Notes under the pieces: model-generated | Told to the model about the DNA's origin: nothing | Database searches by the model: none | Seen by the model: only the letters and a program-made list of their open reading frames with translations | Made by a program: the position numbers and the translations under genes | Part shown: piece by piece, positions 1 through 8,282 of the stretch | Layout: each line of letters begins with the position of its first letter | How positions within the stretch are numbered: the first letter of the stretch is position 1 | Assembly (NCBI GenBank): GCA_965279295.1 | Contig: CBDIHQ010000018.1 | Length of the DNA stretch: 64,000 nt | From: Aquabacter sp965279295 | Lineage (GTDB): Bacteria; Pseudomonadota; Alphaproteobacteria; Rhizobiales; Xanthobacteraceae | Strand: one strand, 5' to 3'

Positions 1-480
1 GCGTGGCTATATGGCGTAAACATCGATGGAAAGCTGGCCCTATGGGATGATCCGAAGTGGGGCCAGGGTGGCTTTCGCGGCGCTCTGAACTTCGTCCGGG
101 GGCAGCGCACCGATGGTACCAACCTCTATCACATCATGCCGGTCAATGCGACGTTGGCGCTAGACCATGTGCTCGGGAATTGGAGTTCAAGCGTCGAGGT
201 TCAATTGGTTGGCGCAAAAACCCAGGTAAGCCAAGTGCACAACGAACTTGAGACGTCAGCCTATGCGCTGCTCAACTTTCGAACCAGCTATCAGTTGGGT
301 CAATTCAAGTTTGATTTCGGAATCGATAACATCCTCGATACAGAATATGACCTGCCGCTCGGAGGCTCGAACCTCGTGAACTATCAGGTGTCCAGCATGA
401 TGGGCACGTCGGCGGCATGGGGGTATCCCGTGGCCGGCCAAGGCCGCTCCTTCAATACGCGCGTGACCGTGGCTTTCTGA
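1..480 (+). CDS. TonB-dependent outer membrane receptor, C-terminal part
   Basis: The gene enters from the left edge in frame 1 and only its last 159 residues are present. They show alternating amphipathic beta strands, the motif FDFGIDNILDTEYDLPLG that is typical of the last strands of TonB-dependent receptors, and a terminal phenylalanine (RVTVAF), the usual recognition signal for beta-barrel insertion by the Bam complex. Such receptors import siderophores, haem, cobalamin or other large ligands using TonB energy. The plug domain and TonB box lie outside the window, so the ligand cannot be told. An inverted repeat follows directly after the stop codon. Confidence 0.85.
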   Translation, partial: AWLYGVNIDGKLALWDDPKWGQGGFRGALNFVRGQRTDGTNLYHIMPVNATLALDHVLGNWSSSVEVQLVGAKTQVSQVHNELETSAYALLNFRTSYQLGQFKFDFGIDNILDTEYDLPLGGSNLVNYQVSSMMGTSAAWGYPVAGQGRSFNTRVTVAF

Positions 481-508
481 GCCTCGCCGTACAATTCAGG
501 GCGAGGCT
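480..508 (+). terminator. Possible terminator hairpin after the receptor gene
   Basis: A 9-base stem AGCCTCGCC / GGCGAGGCT with an 11-base loop begins at the last base of the receptor stop codon. There is no T run after it, so it may be a weak or factor-assisted terminator, or only a transcript-end stabiliser. Confidence 0.4.
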
Positions 509-538
509 GATGTGCCTCGCCCATTTTCGAATTCACCC

Positions 539-716
539 TCACGCAAACAGCTTTTCCGGCATCAGCGTGATGAACCGCGTCCCATCGTTCGCCATAGCCC
601 GTCCCACCGCCATGATCGATGCCACCGCGGGATCGATCCTGTCGGTCGACGGCCTTTACATCATGCGCCATGAGCGTGGCGGCGATTTCAAAGGTGGCCT
701 GTGGGAGCCGGTTCAC
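539..716 (-). pseudogene. Possible small frameshifted gene remnant
   Basis: Downstream of the permease on the minus strand, a GTG at 716-714 overlaps the permease TGA (GTGA). The frame from that GTG gives MNRLPQATFEIAATLMAHDVKAVD before its composition degrades. The neighbouring frame takes over near 640-650 and reads IDPAVASIMAVGRAMANDG, then TRFITLMPEKLFA and a stop at 541-539. The two pieces join into a protein-like string if one base is inserted or lost. I do not recognise a family, and chance is a real alternative. Confidence 0.2.
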
Positions 717-2698
717 ATCGTTGTGGGAGCCGGGCGTCGGACGTCGCGTCCGCTCGGTTCTGTCGTTGCCAACGGCACCGGGACATGGTCGGCACTTTCG
801 GTGGCAAGATCCAGCAGGCCGGCCAGCATCTCTTCAAGGGTTGCGACCACCATGTCGGCGCCCGACGCGGTTTCCAGCGCGCTGCGCAATGCCCGGTCGT
901 CGAGCGCACCCCATCCACACAGCACGATCCGGGCGTCCGGGATCTGCCGGCGCAGGCGGCGGATGGAATAGCGCATCAGCGCGGCCGAGCGCGCCTCCAG
1001 CGTGGACAGCACCACCACCGCCACGCCCGAACCTTCCAGATGGGCGAGATTGCTGCGCGACATGCGCTCCGGCGCCTCCAGGCGCGCGGAAAATCCATGC
1101 CGTGCCAACAGGTCGATGGCGATGGAAGTGGCGGCATCGTCGAGACCGGGACGAACCGGCAGGCAGATGATCGCGGATTCGCCGCGCCAGCGCTGCGACA
1201 GGATCTCGGGATCGAGTGTGGGAAATGACCGGGGGCTCGGGCCCGCGAGTTCCAGCGCCGCCTCGGCTTCGAGGTCCCGTGTGTCGCCATGCGGGGCGCC
1301 GATGTCGTGATCCGACAAATTGTCGAGCAGTTCGGACACGCTGGTGGTCAGGCGCTCGATCCGCTCTGGGTCCAGGCTGCCACGCTCGGCATCACGTTCC
1401 GCAAGGCGCAGGCCGGGCAGGGCGACGTCGTCGAGATAGGCGAGCAGCGTGCCCTCCTTGAGGAATTCCTCCGCCTTGCTGGTGGCTTCGGTGGGGTCGC
1501 TCGCCAGCATCCGCTGGTAGAAAAGTTCCGGGGCGGTGAGGGGAGGGCGGTCCCCCAGCATCACGTCGAGATAATTCAACTGGTCCACATGCCGGCCGAG
1601 CACCACGACGCAAAGCGTCAGCGGCGTCGCCAGCACCAGGCCGATGGGCCCCCACAGCCAGGTCCAGAAGGTGGCTGACGCCACCACCGCCACGGGCGAG
1701 AGACCGGTGCTGCGGCCATAGACCAGGGGCTCGATGATGTGCCCCACCAATGGCTCGACAATCGCGAACAAAAGCAGAGTCCAAAGCGCGATGCTCCAGC
1801 CGGGGTCCATGGCGACCGCGAGGATCAGCGGCAGGATCGCCGCGATCGCCGCGCCGATATAGGGCACGAAGCGCAGCACGGCCGCCAAAAGACCCCACAA
1901 GGCCGCGCTGGGGACGCCGATGGCCCACAGTCCCAGGCCGATGACCAGGCCGAATGCAGCGTTGAGGGCCACCTGAGTGAGGAAGAAGCGCGAGAGCCGT
2001 GCCGCCGCATCGTCGAGCGCGGCGGTGGTTCGCTGGATGTCGTGGGCGCCGGCAAGCCGGATGAAGCGGTTTCGCAGGTCCTCCCGCTGCAGGAGGATGA
2101 AAATCACGAAAATGAAGATGATGCCGATGGTGGCGAGCGGGTGGAGCAGAGGCTCGACCACGGTTTGGAGCATGGCGAGCATGCCGGGGGAGGGCTGGTG
2201 AATTTCCACCGGCATCGGCGCGTTGCTTTGAGTCTGCGCGGTGGGCGGATCGATTTCCCGGCCCAATTCCTGGAGCATGCGCGCCAGGCGGTCGAAGGTG
2301 CCGGAGCCCTCCGTGGTCTCCTTGAGCGTGCGGATCTTCTCCCGCATGGTCTGCTGGTATCGCGGCAGATCGCTGGCGAGTTCGCCCACCTGCGTCGCCA
2401 CCACACCGCCCAGCGTGATGATGCCCAGGAACGCGACCACCACCACGATCGCCACCGACAGCGTGCGGGGCACCTTGATCCGCCGCAGCACGAGGATGAC
2501 GGGGGACAGGACGAAGCTCAGCAGCACGGCGAGCGCCACCGGAACGAACACGTCCCGGCCGAAATACAACATGCTGACGATTGCGATGAAGCCCACCAGC
2601 GTGCTGACTGTGCCATTGCCCAGGTGGGGGCGGGGGGCATCCTGCTCGGTGGTCAGGAGTGGTGGCTGCAAAGCCCGGCCGTTGGCACCATTTTCCAT
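713..2698 (-). CDS. AI-2E family (PerM-type) permease with C-terminal B12-domain-like extension
   Basis: The 661-residue protein has the AI-2E/PerM transporter core at about residues 34-375: N-terminal hydrophobic helices, a soluble segment near 100-175 and the later helix bundle with RFVPYIGAAIAAILPL and the IIEPLVYGRSTGLSPV signature. Members export small molecules or ions; the autoinducer-2 label comes from one E. coli paralogue and does not prove the substrate. Most family members end soon after the last helix. This one continues for almost 290 residues: a helical stretch (390-465) and an alpha/beta region (505-632) that together resemble a cobalamin-binding module without its histidine. 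It is a monocistronic-looking gene, divergent from the hydrolase that follows. Start ATG at 2698. Confidence 0.85.
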   Translation of the reverse strand: MENGANGRALQPPLLTTEQDAPRPHLGNGTVSTLVGFIAIVSMLYFGRDVFVPVALAVLLSFVLSPVILVLRRIKVPRTLSVAIVVVVAFLGIITLGGVVATQVGELASDLPRYQQTMREKIRTLKETTEGSGTFDRLARMLQELGREIDPPTAQTQSNAPMPVEIHQPSPGMLAMLQTVVEPLLHPLATIGIIFIFVIFILLQREDLRNRFIRLAGAHDIQRTTAALDDAAARLSRFFLTQVALNAAFGLVIGLGLWAIGVPSAALWGLLAAVLRFVPYIGAAIAAILPLILAVAMDPGWSIALWTLLLFAIVEPLVGHIIEPLVYGRSTGLSPVAVVASATFWTWLWGPIGLVLATPLTLCVVVLGRHVDQLNYLDVMLGDRPPLTAPELFYQRMLASDPTEATSKAEEFLKEGTLLAYLDDVALPGLRLAERDAERGSLDPERIERLTTSVSELLDNLSDHDIGAPHGDTRDLEAEAALELAGPSPRSFPTLDPEILSQRWRGESAIICLPVRPGLDDAATSIAIDLLARHGFSARLEAPERMSRSNLAHLEGSGVAVVVLSTLEARSAALMRYSIRRLRRQIPDARIVLCGWGALDDRALRSALETASGADMVVATLEEMLAGLLDLATESADHVPVPLATTEPSGRDVRRPAPTTM

Positions 2699-2891
2699 TT
2701 AGGCAACCCGGCAGCGCGAGGAGAAAAAAGCGGGCACGAGACGTCTCCGGAGCGGCGGGCCATGCAGGGCCAACGGCCGAGCTTGCCTTTAACGCCGCAG
2801 CGCGTGGATGGTTGCGCACTTACTGCACGCGGGGGCTTGGTTGAGCCCGCCGGTGCGGGTAAGCACGAGACGCAGACGGATCGGTTCTCCA

Positions 2892-3704
2892 ATGTCCTTG
2901 ACCTTCACCATTCTGGGTTGCGGTTCGTCCGGCGGTGTGCCGCGCGTCGGGCAGGGGTGGGGCGCCTGCGATCCCGCCAATCCGCGCAACCGTCGCCGGC
3001 GCTGTTCGCTGCTCGTGCGCCGGACCGGGCCGGATGGCGTCACAACGGTTCTGATCGACACGTCGCCGGATCTGCGCGAGCAGCTTCTCGACGCGGACGT
3101 GACCAATATCGATGCCGTCCTGTTCACCCATTCCCATGCCGACCACACACACGGCATCGATGATGTGCGGCCCCTGGTCATTCACCACCGCAAACGGCTG
3201 ACCGCCTATATCGACGAGGAAACCTCCAAGGCGCTTCATGCGCGGTTCGGCTATTGCTTCGAGACGCCGGCCGGCAGCAGCTATCCGCCGATCATCATCG
3301 AGCGCCGCTTCCATGAAGGGCGGGAGATCGTCGTGGACGGAGCAGGGGGGTCAATTAGCGCCCTGCCGTTCCGCATGCACCACGGCGATATCGACGCATT
3401 CGGCTTCCGCTTTGGCGATGTCGCCTATTCCAGCGATGTGAGCGCATTCCCGAAAAATAGCCTCGAGCATCTGCGGAATCTTGATGTGTGGATCCTCGAT
3501 GCGCTGCGCGACCTGCCCCATCCGACCCATTTCACGGTCGAGGAAGCCCTTGCCGAGATCGCAGCGCTGAAGCCCCGGCGGGCGATTTTGACCAATCTGC
3601 ACACCGATCTGGACTATGCGGAACTGGCCGCGCGCCTGCCCGAAAATGTCGAGCCTGCCTACGACATGATGAGCTTTCAATCGGCTGCTGAATCTTTGCC
3701 TTAG
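2892..3704 (+). CDS. MBL-fold metallo-hydrolase, PhnP-like
   Basis: This 270-residue protein carries the metallo-beta-lactamase motif H80-x-H82-x-D84-H85 (THSHADHTHG), which binds two metal ions, an N-terminal GCGSSGGVPRVG loop typical of the PhnP/YycJ-like subgroup, and later histidines in MHHGDID and NLHTDLDY. The group includes phosphoribosyl cyclic phosphate phosphodiesterases, and in alphaproteobacteria it often sits beside tatD, which is not visible here. I chose ATG 2892 because MSLTFTILGCG matches the normal N-terminus; the longer frame upstream is Arg-rich and unlike the family. The exact substrate is unknown. Confidence 0.85.
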   Translation: MSLTFTILGCGSSGGVPRVGQGWGACDPANPRNRRRRCSLLVRRTGPDGVTTVLIDTSPDLREQLLDADVTNIDAVLFTHSHADHTHGIDDVRPLVIHHRKRLTAYIDEETSKALHARFGYCFETPAGSSYPPIIIERRFHEGREIVVDGAGGSISALPFRMHHGDIDAFGFRFGDVAYSSDVSAFPKNSLEHLRNLDVWILDALRDLPHPTHFTVEEALAEIAALKPRRAILTNLHTDLDYAELAARLPENVEPAYDMMSFQSAAESLP

Positions 3705-4202
3705 GATGAGAGGGTCGACTTAAGTGGTGGCCGTTGCACGTATTTCACCACTCACGTAACGAATCGCCTCAAGAGCGGTATCGCGGCCCGTCGTTGGTCG
3801 CTTCCGGCCTGGAGGGTCTTGATCCTCGGCTGAACCGGCCATCCTTGGCGCCTCAATCCTCTGCAGGCATCTCTCCCTTAAGCCCATTCGTCATCGGGCT
3901 TATCTCTCGGCCGAGCATGCATGACAGCGAGCCCAGGGAGATGGCGTCTCTTACACGTCGTGCGTCGCGTGCGGGCCTATCGAGGCAGAGCGAGCCGCTC
4001 CATTCCCCCATTTATCGAGTGTTGCCCAGGATTCCGACAAGGGACGTATGCTCAGTTGGGAGCCGATCAGGGCGCGCGCCTTGATCCCGGCACCAACCAT
4101 TTGAGTTAATGGATATAAATATGTTCCATAATATCTCTTCTGCGAATTAAGTGTTTTCGATTTCAGCCGCCCAAGTCCTCTGTCCCGCTCCGCCCTGAAG
4201 CC
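3705..4202. other. Gap without a recognisable gene
   Basis: About 500 bases (557 including the DUF892 terminator up to that gene's stop) separate the MBL hydrolase from the convergent DUF892 gene. Short open frames here encode Arg/Ser/Pro-rich strings with no family resemblance. I see no tRNA, IS end or riboswitch. There is one hairpin (3879-3902), and an AT-rich patch at about 4105-4150 whose base composition differs from the surroundings. Confidence 0.6.
3879..3902 (+). terminator. Hairpin that could end the hydrolase transcript
   Basis: TAAGCCC / GGGCTTA arms of 7 bases with a 10-base loop, followed by TCTCT. It lies 175 bases after the hydrolase stop codon, so the assignment is loose. 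Confidence 0.25.
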
Positions 4203-4237
4203 AAAAAAAGCGGGCGCCGATCCAATCCGCGCCCGCT
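4203..4237 (-). terminator. Rho-independent terminator of the DUF892 gene
   Basis: On the minus strand a 9-base GC-rich stem (AGCGGGCGC / GCGCCCGCT, 4209-4217 and 4229-4237) with an 11-base loop is followed by a run of seven T. It sits 25 bases after the DUF892 stop codon. Confidence 0.85.
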
Positions 4238-4261
4238 CCCGAGAACAGATGATTGCCGGCC

Positions 4262-4768
4262 CTACTCCGCCGCACGGATGTTGAGCTTGGCTTCGGCAAT
4301 TGCAGTGAGCTTCTGGTCCGCCGCTTTTTCCTCGGCGAGGTTCTTCGACAGCACCTGCGCACAGTCGGCGCGGCCGAGGCGCTTGGCCCAGGCGATCAGC
4401 GTGCCGTAGCGCGTGATTTCGTAATGCTCGACCGCCTGCGCGGCTGCCGCCAGCGCGGCGTCGAGCACTTCCTTGTCGGCGACCTCGCCCGCGATGTCGT
4501 CGGCCTCGTCGAGAATGCCGTCGATCGCCGGACAGGTTACCGTCTTGGCTTCCACGCCGTGCATGCGGAATACCTCCTCCACACGCTTCACATGGACTTC
4601 GGTTTCCGCGAGGTGCGACTGGAACGTCTGCTTAAGCGTGGGATCGCTCGCCTTCTCGATCATTTTGGGAAGCGCCTTCAGGATGCGCTTCTCGGCGTAA
4701 TAGATGTCGCGCAGCGTGTGCACGAAGAGATCATCCATGTTCTGAATGTCTTTGGAAAAGATGCCCAT
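4262..4768 (-). CDS. Ferritin-like DUF892 (YciE/YciF-type) protein
   Basis: The 168-residue all-helical protein begins MGIFSKDIQNMDDLFVHTLR and continues DIYYAEKRILKALPKMIEKA, the hallmark N-terminus of the DUF892 family, which folds as a ferritin-like four-helix bundle with carboxylate and histidine metal ligands (AETEVHVKRVEEVF, QAVEHYEITRYG, NLAEEKAAD). Enterobacterial relatives YciE and YciF are stress-induced; the reaction is not established. I start at ATG 4768 rather than an upstream methionine because the family begins there and GGGAG lies about 8 bases upstream. Single gene with its own terminator. Confidence 0.9.
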   Translation of the reverse strand: MGIFSKDIQNMDDLFVHTLRDIYYAEKRILKALPKMIEKASDPTLKQTFQSHLAETEVHVKRVEEVFRMHGVEAKTVTCPAIDGILDEADDIAGEVADKEVLDAALAAAAQAVEHYEITRYGTLIAWAKRLGRADCAQVLSKNLAEEKAADQKLTAIAEAKLNIRAAE

Positions 4769-4921
4769 TGCGAAGCTCCCGTTCGATTGAAATCTCAAGG
4801 CAGACATTGTTGCCTGTACCCTGAACATCGAACGTGAGCCCCGCGTGCTTGTTCCTCACGCCAAGCTTGTTACGCATGCCAAGCTTATGAAAATCTTGGC
4901 TATTGAATGAGGCGCCCTGCT

Positions 4922-6268
4922 CTATTCAGCCGCGCTGAGCACGACGGCATCGGGTCCGCCAGCCGGCCGGCCGACACTTTCATAGACAAACCCGAGCTGA
5001 GCCATCTGTTCCGGAAGGTAGATGTTGCGCAGGTCCACCAGCACGGGCTGCTGCATGATGGTCTTGAGACGGTCGAAATCCAGCGCGCGGAAGGCATCCC
5101 ATTCTGTGATGATGACGAGGCAGTCCGCGCCTTCGGCCACCTCGTAAGGCCCCTGCCCGTATTCCACCGACGGCGGCAGGAGGTGCTTGGCTTCCTCCAT
5201 GCCCTCGGGGTCGAACGCGCGCACGCGCATGCCCTTGTCGACGAGCGAGTTGATGATCGAGATCGCCGGGCTGTCCCGCATGTCGTCGGTATTGGGCTTG
5301 AAGGTGAGGCCGAGGATGGCGGCGGTCTTGCCGCGCACCTGCCCGCCGAGCGCCTTTTCCACCTTCCGTGCGATCGCCAGCTTGCGCACATCATTTACCG
5401 CCACCACGGTCTCGACGATCCGCAGCGGCACGCCGACCTGCTGGGCGGTGCGTGTCAAAGCCAGCGTGTCCTTAGGGAAGCAGGAGCCGCCATAGCCAGG
5501 GCCGGCATGCAGGAATTTTGCACCGATCCGGTTGTCGAGGCCGATGCCGCGCGCCACGTCCTGCACATTGGCGCCCACCTGCTCGCAGAGATCCGCGATC
5601 TCGTTGATGAAGGTGATCTTCGTCGCGAGGAAGGCGTTGCCGGCGTATTTGATCAGCTCCGACGTGCGGCGCGCCGTGAACATCAAGGGCAGATTGTTGA
5701 GGGACAGCGGGCGGTAGATGGCCCTCATCACCGCTTCGGCGCGTGCGTCCTCTGCGCCCACCACCACTCGGTCGGGTCGTTTGAAGTCCTCGATGGCCGC
5801 GCCTTCGCGCAGGAATTCGGGATTCGAGACCACGGAGATGTCAGCATTCGGGCGCGCTTCGCGGATCACGCGCTCCACTTCATCGCCGGTGCCCACCGGA
5901 ACCGTCGATTTTGTGACGACGACCGTATAGCCCTCTGCCACGGCCGCGATTTCGCGCGCGGCGGCGAAGACGTAGCTGAGGTCGGCATGGCCGTCGCCGC
6001 GGCGCGAGGGCGTGCCCACGGCGATGAACACCGCTTCCGCATCCTTTACCGCCTGGGTGAGGTCGGTGTCGAAGTCCAGGCGGCCTGCGGCGACGTTGCG
6101 CGCAACAAGTTCGTCCAAGCCCGGCTCGAAGATGGGGATGCGCCCCTCCTTCAGCATGGCGATCTTGGAGGCATCCTTGTCGATGCAGGTCACATGGTGC
6201 CCGAAGTCGGCGAAACAGGCGCCGGAGACCAAGCCCACATATCCCGTACCGATCATTGCGACGCGCAT
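4922..6268 (-). CDS. ugd: UDP-glucose 6-dehydrogenase
   Basis: The 448-residue protein oxidises UDP-glucose twice with NAD+ to UDP-glucuronate, a precursor of exopolysaccharide, LPS and glucuronosyl lipids. It has the N-terminal NAD motif GTGYVGL, the central dimerisation domain with FINEIADLCEQVGANV, and the catalytic cysteine C263 in GPGYGGSCFPKDT, followed by the UDP-binding C-terminal domain (GLTFKPNTDDMRDSPA). The length is normal. The start ATG has AAGGGA 8-9 bases upstream. It is divergent from cysQ; the shared 224-base region contains an AT-only palindrome. No polysaccharide cluster is adjacent, though a glycosyltransferase near 61 kb could use UDP-glucuronate. Confidence 0.95.
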   Translation of the reverse strand: MRVAMIGTGYVGLVSGACFADFGHHVTCIDKDASKIAMLKEGRIPIFEPGLDELVARNVAAGRLDFDTDLTQAVKDAEAVFIAVGTPSRRGDGHADLSYVFAAAREIAAVAEGYTVVVTKSTVPVGTGDEVERVIREARPNADISVVSNPEFLREGAAIEDFKRPDRVVVGAEDARAEAVMRAIYRPLSLNNLPLMFTARRTSELIKYAGNAFLATKITFINEIADLCEQVGANVQDVARGIGLDNRIGAKFLHAGPGYGGSCFPKDTLALTRTAQQVGVPLRIVETVVAVNDVRKLAIARKVEKALGGQVRGKTAAILGLTFKPNTDDMRDSPAISIINSLVDKGMRVRAFDPEGMEEAKHLLPPSVEYGQGPYEVAEGADCLVIITEWDAFRALDFDRLKTIMQQPVLVDLRNIYLPEQMAQLGFVYESVGRPAGGPDAVVLSAAE

Positions 6269-6400
6269 GGATGCTTTCCCTTGCTATACTTTCCCGCGGT
6301 GCCACGGCGGGCCATTATGCCGGCTAGATTGACGCGCCCTTATAACAGGAAGAGGGCAACGTCCCGTGAAATGTTGTAGGACATCAAAATTATAAAATAC

Positions 6401-6426
6401 AATTAAAATATGTTATTATTTTAATT
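6401..6426. promoter_or_regulatory. AT-only 10+10 palindrome between ugd and cysQ
   Basis: Perfect inverted repeat AATTAAAATA / TATTTTAATT with a 6-base spacer, set in a roughly 60-base AT-rich island (about 6376-6436) between divergent ugd and cysQ. It is placed like an operator or upstream activator site for either gene. The binding factor is unknown. Confidence 0.45.
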
Positions 6427-6492
6427 CACATTCAAATTCTTGCAATCAAGGCTTTCGAGGGCTAAGGATCGCCACACAATCAGGGCCTTTGG

Positions 6493-7335
6493 ATGCAGAC
6501 GAATTTTGCCGCCAGTCTTCTTCTCCCCGATCTGGAATTGCTCGCTATCGCGGCGGGGCGGGAGATCATGGCGGTGTATTCGACCGACTTCACCGTTGCG
6601 ATCAAGTCCGACGCGTCCGCTGTGACCGAAGCCGATACCCGCGCTGAAGCGGTGATTCTGCAAGGTCTCGCGCGCCTTTCCCCATGCATTCCAGTGGTGG
6701 CCGAGGAGCAAGCGGCCGCGGGCAACGTGCCGGCCGCGTGCGCGTGCTTCTACCTTGTGGACCCGCTGGACGGGACACGGGAGTTCGTATCCCGCAATGG
6801 CCAGTTCACGGTCAATATTGCGCTGGTGGAAAACGGGGTGCCGATGATCGGCGTGGTCTACGCCCCTGCCCTCGGTGTGCTTTATTCCGGCGCTGCGGGG
6901 CTGGGCGCGTTCCGGCGGCTGGTGGCGAATGATGTCCTCGGGCCGGCAGAGCCGATCTGCGTGCGCGCGGCACCCTCCGAGGGGATCGCGGCCGTGGGCA
7001 GCCGCTCCCATGGAAATCCCGAGACCGACGAATGGCTGCGCCGCCTCTCGGTGACGTCGTTCCTGGCTGCCGGTTCCTCGCTGAAGTTCGGTCTCGTGGC
7101 GGAAGGGCAGGCCGATGTCTATCCCCGGTTCGGACGCACCATGGAATGGGACACGGCTGCGGGGGACGCTGTGCTGCGCGCCGCAGGGGGCTTGGTGACC
7201 CAGGTCGATGGCTCTCCATTCCTCTATGGCAAGGATCAAGCGGGGGGCGATGCGCCCTACGCCAATCCCTCCTTCATCGCCTATGGCGATTTGCGGCTGG
7301 TCCAGGTGACCGCCCCTGCAGCAGGAATAAATTGA
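6493..7335 (+). CDS. cysQ: 3'(2'),5'-bisphosphate nucleotidase CysQ
   Basis: This 280-residue member of the inositol monophosphatase superfamily removes the 3' phosphate from PAP, and possibly PAPS, recycling the by-product of sulfotransfer and controlling flux through sulfate activation. Metal-binding motifs are visible: EE in VVAEEQ, DPLDGTREF (residues 90-97) and WDTAAGDAVL near the C-terminus. It is the first gene of a coupled operon: its TGA shares one base with the ATG of cysD. Placing CysQ first with APS/PAPS synthesis fits control of PAP/PAPS levels. The start ATG at 6493 gives the usual N-terminus. Confidence 0.93.
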   Translation: MQTNFAASLLLPDLELLAIAAGREIMAVYSTDFTVAIKSDASAVTEADTRAEAVILQGLARLSPCIPVVAEEQAAAGNVPAACACFYLVDPLDGTREFVSRNGQFTVNIALVENGVPMIGVVYAPALGVLYSGAAGLGAFRRLVANDVLGPAEPICVRAAPSEGIAAVGSRSHGNPETDEWLRRLSVTSFLAAGSSLKFGLVAEGQADVYPRFGRTMEWDTAAGDAVLRAAGGLVTQVDGSPFLYGKDQAGGDAPYANPSFIAYGDLRLVQVTAPAAGIN

Positions 7336-8282
7336 TGGCCGCAGTGAACAGCGCCGACGCGCTCACCGCAGGGATCTCACCGGATCGTCTTTCGCATCTC
7401 CAGCGTCTTGAAGCTGAAGCCATCTTCATAATGCGCGAGGTCGCGGCGGAATTCGCCAATCCGGTGATGCTCTATTCCATCGGTAAGGATTCAGCCGTGA
7501 TGCTGCATCTGGCGGTGAAGGCTTTCTTCCCTGCCAAGCCGCCTTTCCCTCTGCTGCATGTCGACACGGGCTGGAAGTTCCAGGAGATGATCGCCTTCCG
7601 CGATCGGATCGCGAAGGAGTTGGGCTTCAACCTCATGGTCCACACCAACAAGGCCGGCGCGGCGCAGGGCATCAACCCCTTCGACCATGGCTCGTCCTTC
7701 TATACCAACGTGATGAAGACCGACGCCTTGAAGGAGGCCCTGACCGCCCATGGGTTCGATGCGGCCTTCGGCGGTGCCCGGCGCGACGAGGAAAAGAGTC
7801 GCGCCAAGGAGCGCATCTTTTCCTTCCGCACCGCCAATCACGGCTGGGACCCCAAGAACCAGCGGCCGGAACTGTGGAACCTGTTCAACGCACGGGTGAA
7901 GCCCGGAGAATCGATCCGCGTATTTCCTCTGTCGAACTGGACCGAGCTTGATATCTGGCAATATATCCTGGCCGAGCAGATCCCCATCGTGCCGCTGTAT
8001 TTCGCCGCCGAGCGCCCCGTGGTGTGGCGCGGCGGGCAGATGATCATGGTGGATGACGCGCGCATGCGCCTCGAGCCCGGTGAAGTGCCGGAACAGCGTA
8101 AGGTCCGCTTCCGCACGCTCGGCTGCTATCCCCTCACCGCCGCGATCGACAGCGAGGCGGACACGCTGGAGGCCATCGTCCGCGAGATGCTGGCGGCTCG
8201 CACCTCGGAGCGTTCGGGCCGTCTAATCGACCATGACGAGGCCGCTTCCATGGAGAAGAAGAAGCGGGAGGGTTACTTTTGA
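7335..8282 (+). CDS. cysD: Sulfate adenylyltransferase subunit 2 CysD
   Basis: The 315-residue catalytic subunit forms adenosine 5'-phosphosulfate from ATP and sulfate together with the GTPase CysN. It belongs to the PP-loop family; the nucleotide loop is YSIGKDSAVMLHLA. Other conserved stretches are PFPLLHVDTGWKFQEM, the AFGGARRDEEKSRAKERIFS loop and FPLSNWTELDIWQYI. The ATG at 7335 overlaps the cysQ stop (TGATG), and its own stop overlaps the cysN ATG the same way, so the three genes are translationally coupled. The C-terminus KKKREGYF is typical. Confidence 0.96.
   Translation: MAAVNSADALTAGISPDRLSHLQRLEAEAIFIMREVAAEFANPVMLYSIGKDSAVMLHLAVKAFFPAKPPFPLLHVDTGWKFQEMIAFRDRIAKELGFNLMVHTNKAGAAQGINPFDHGSSFYTNVMKTDALKEALTAHGFDAAFGGARRDEEKSRAKERIFSFRTANHGWDPKNQRPELWNLFNARVKPGESIRVFPLSNWTELDIWQYILAEQIPIVPLYFAAERPVVWRGGQMIMVDDARMRLEPGEVPEQRKVRFRTLGCYPLTAAIDSEADTLEAIVREMLAARTSERSGRLIDHDEAASMEKKKREGYF

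Noticed and set aside
701..733. 11-base direct repeat GTGGGAGCCGG (701-711 and 723-733) as a possible insertion footprint
   Set aside because: It spans the end of the permease gene, is short and GC-rich, and no mobile element lies between or near the copies.
1739..3163. Long open frame opposite the permease gene
   Set aside because: It is an antisense shadow: His/Asp/Arg/Gln-rich, with no recognisable domain, and it runs through the permease and the start of the hydrolase.
3734..4109. Open frames in the gap after the MBL hydrolase
   Set aside because: The translations are Arg/Ser/Pro-rich, overlap each other in different frames, and show no family motif; they look like GC-rich chance frames.
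4907..6379. 490-residue frame opposite ugd
   Set aside because: The antisense translation is His/Arg/Asp-rich and unlike any family; ugd on the minus strand explains the region fully.
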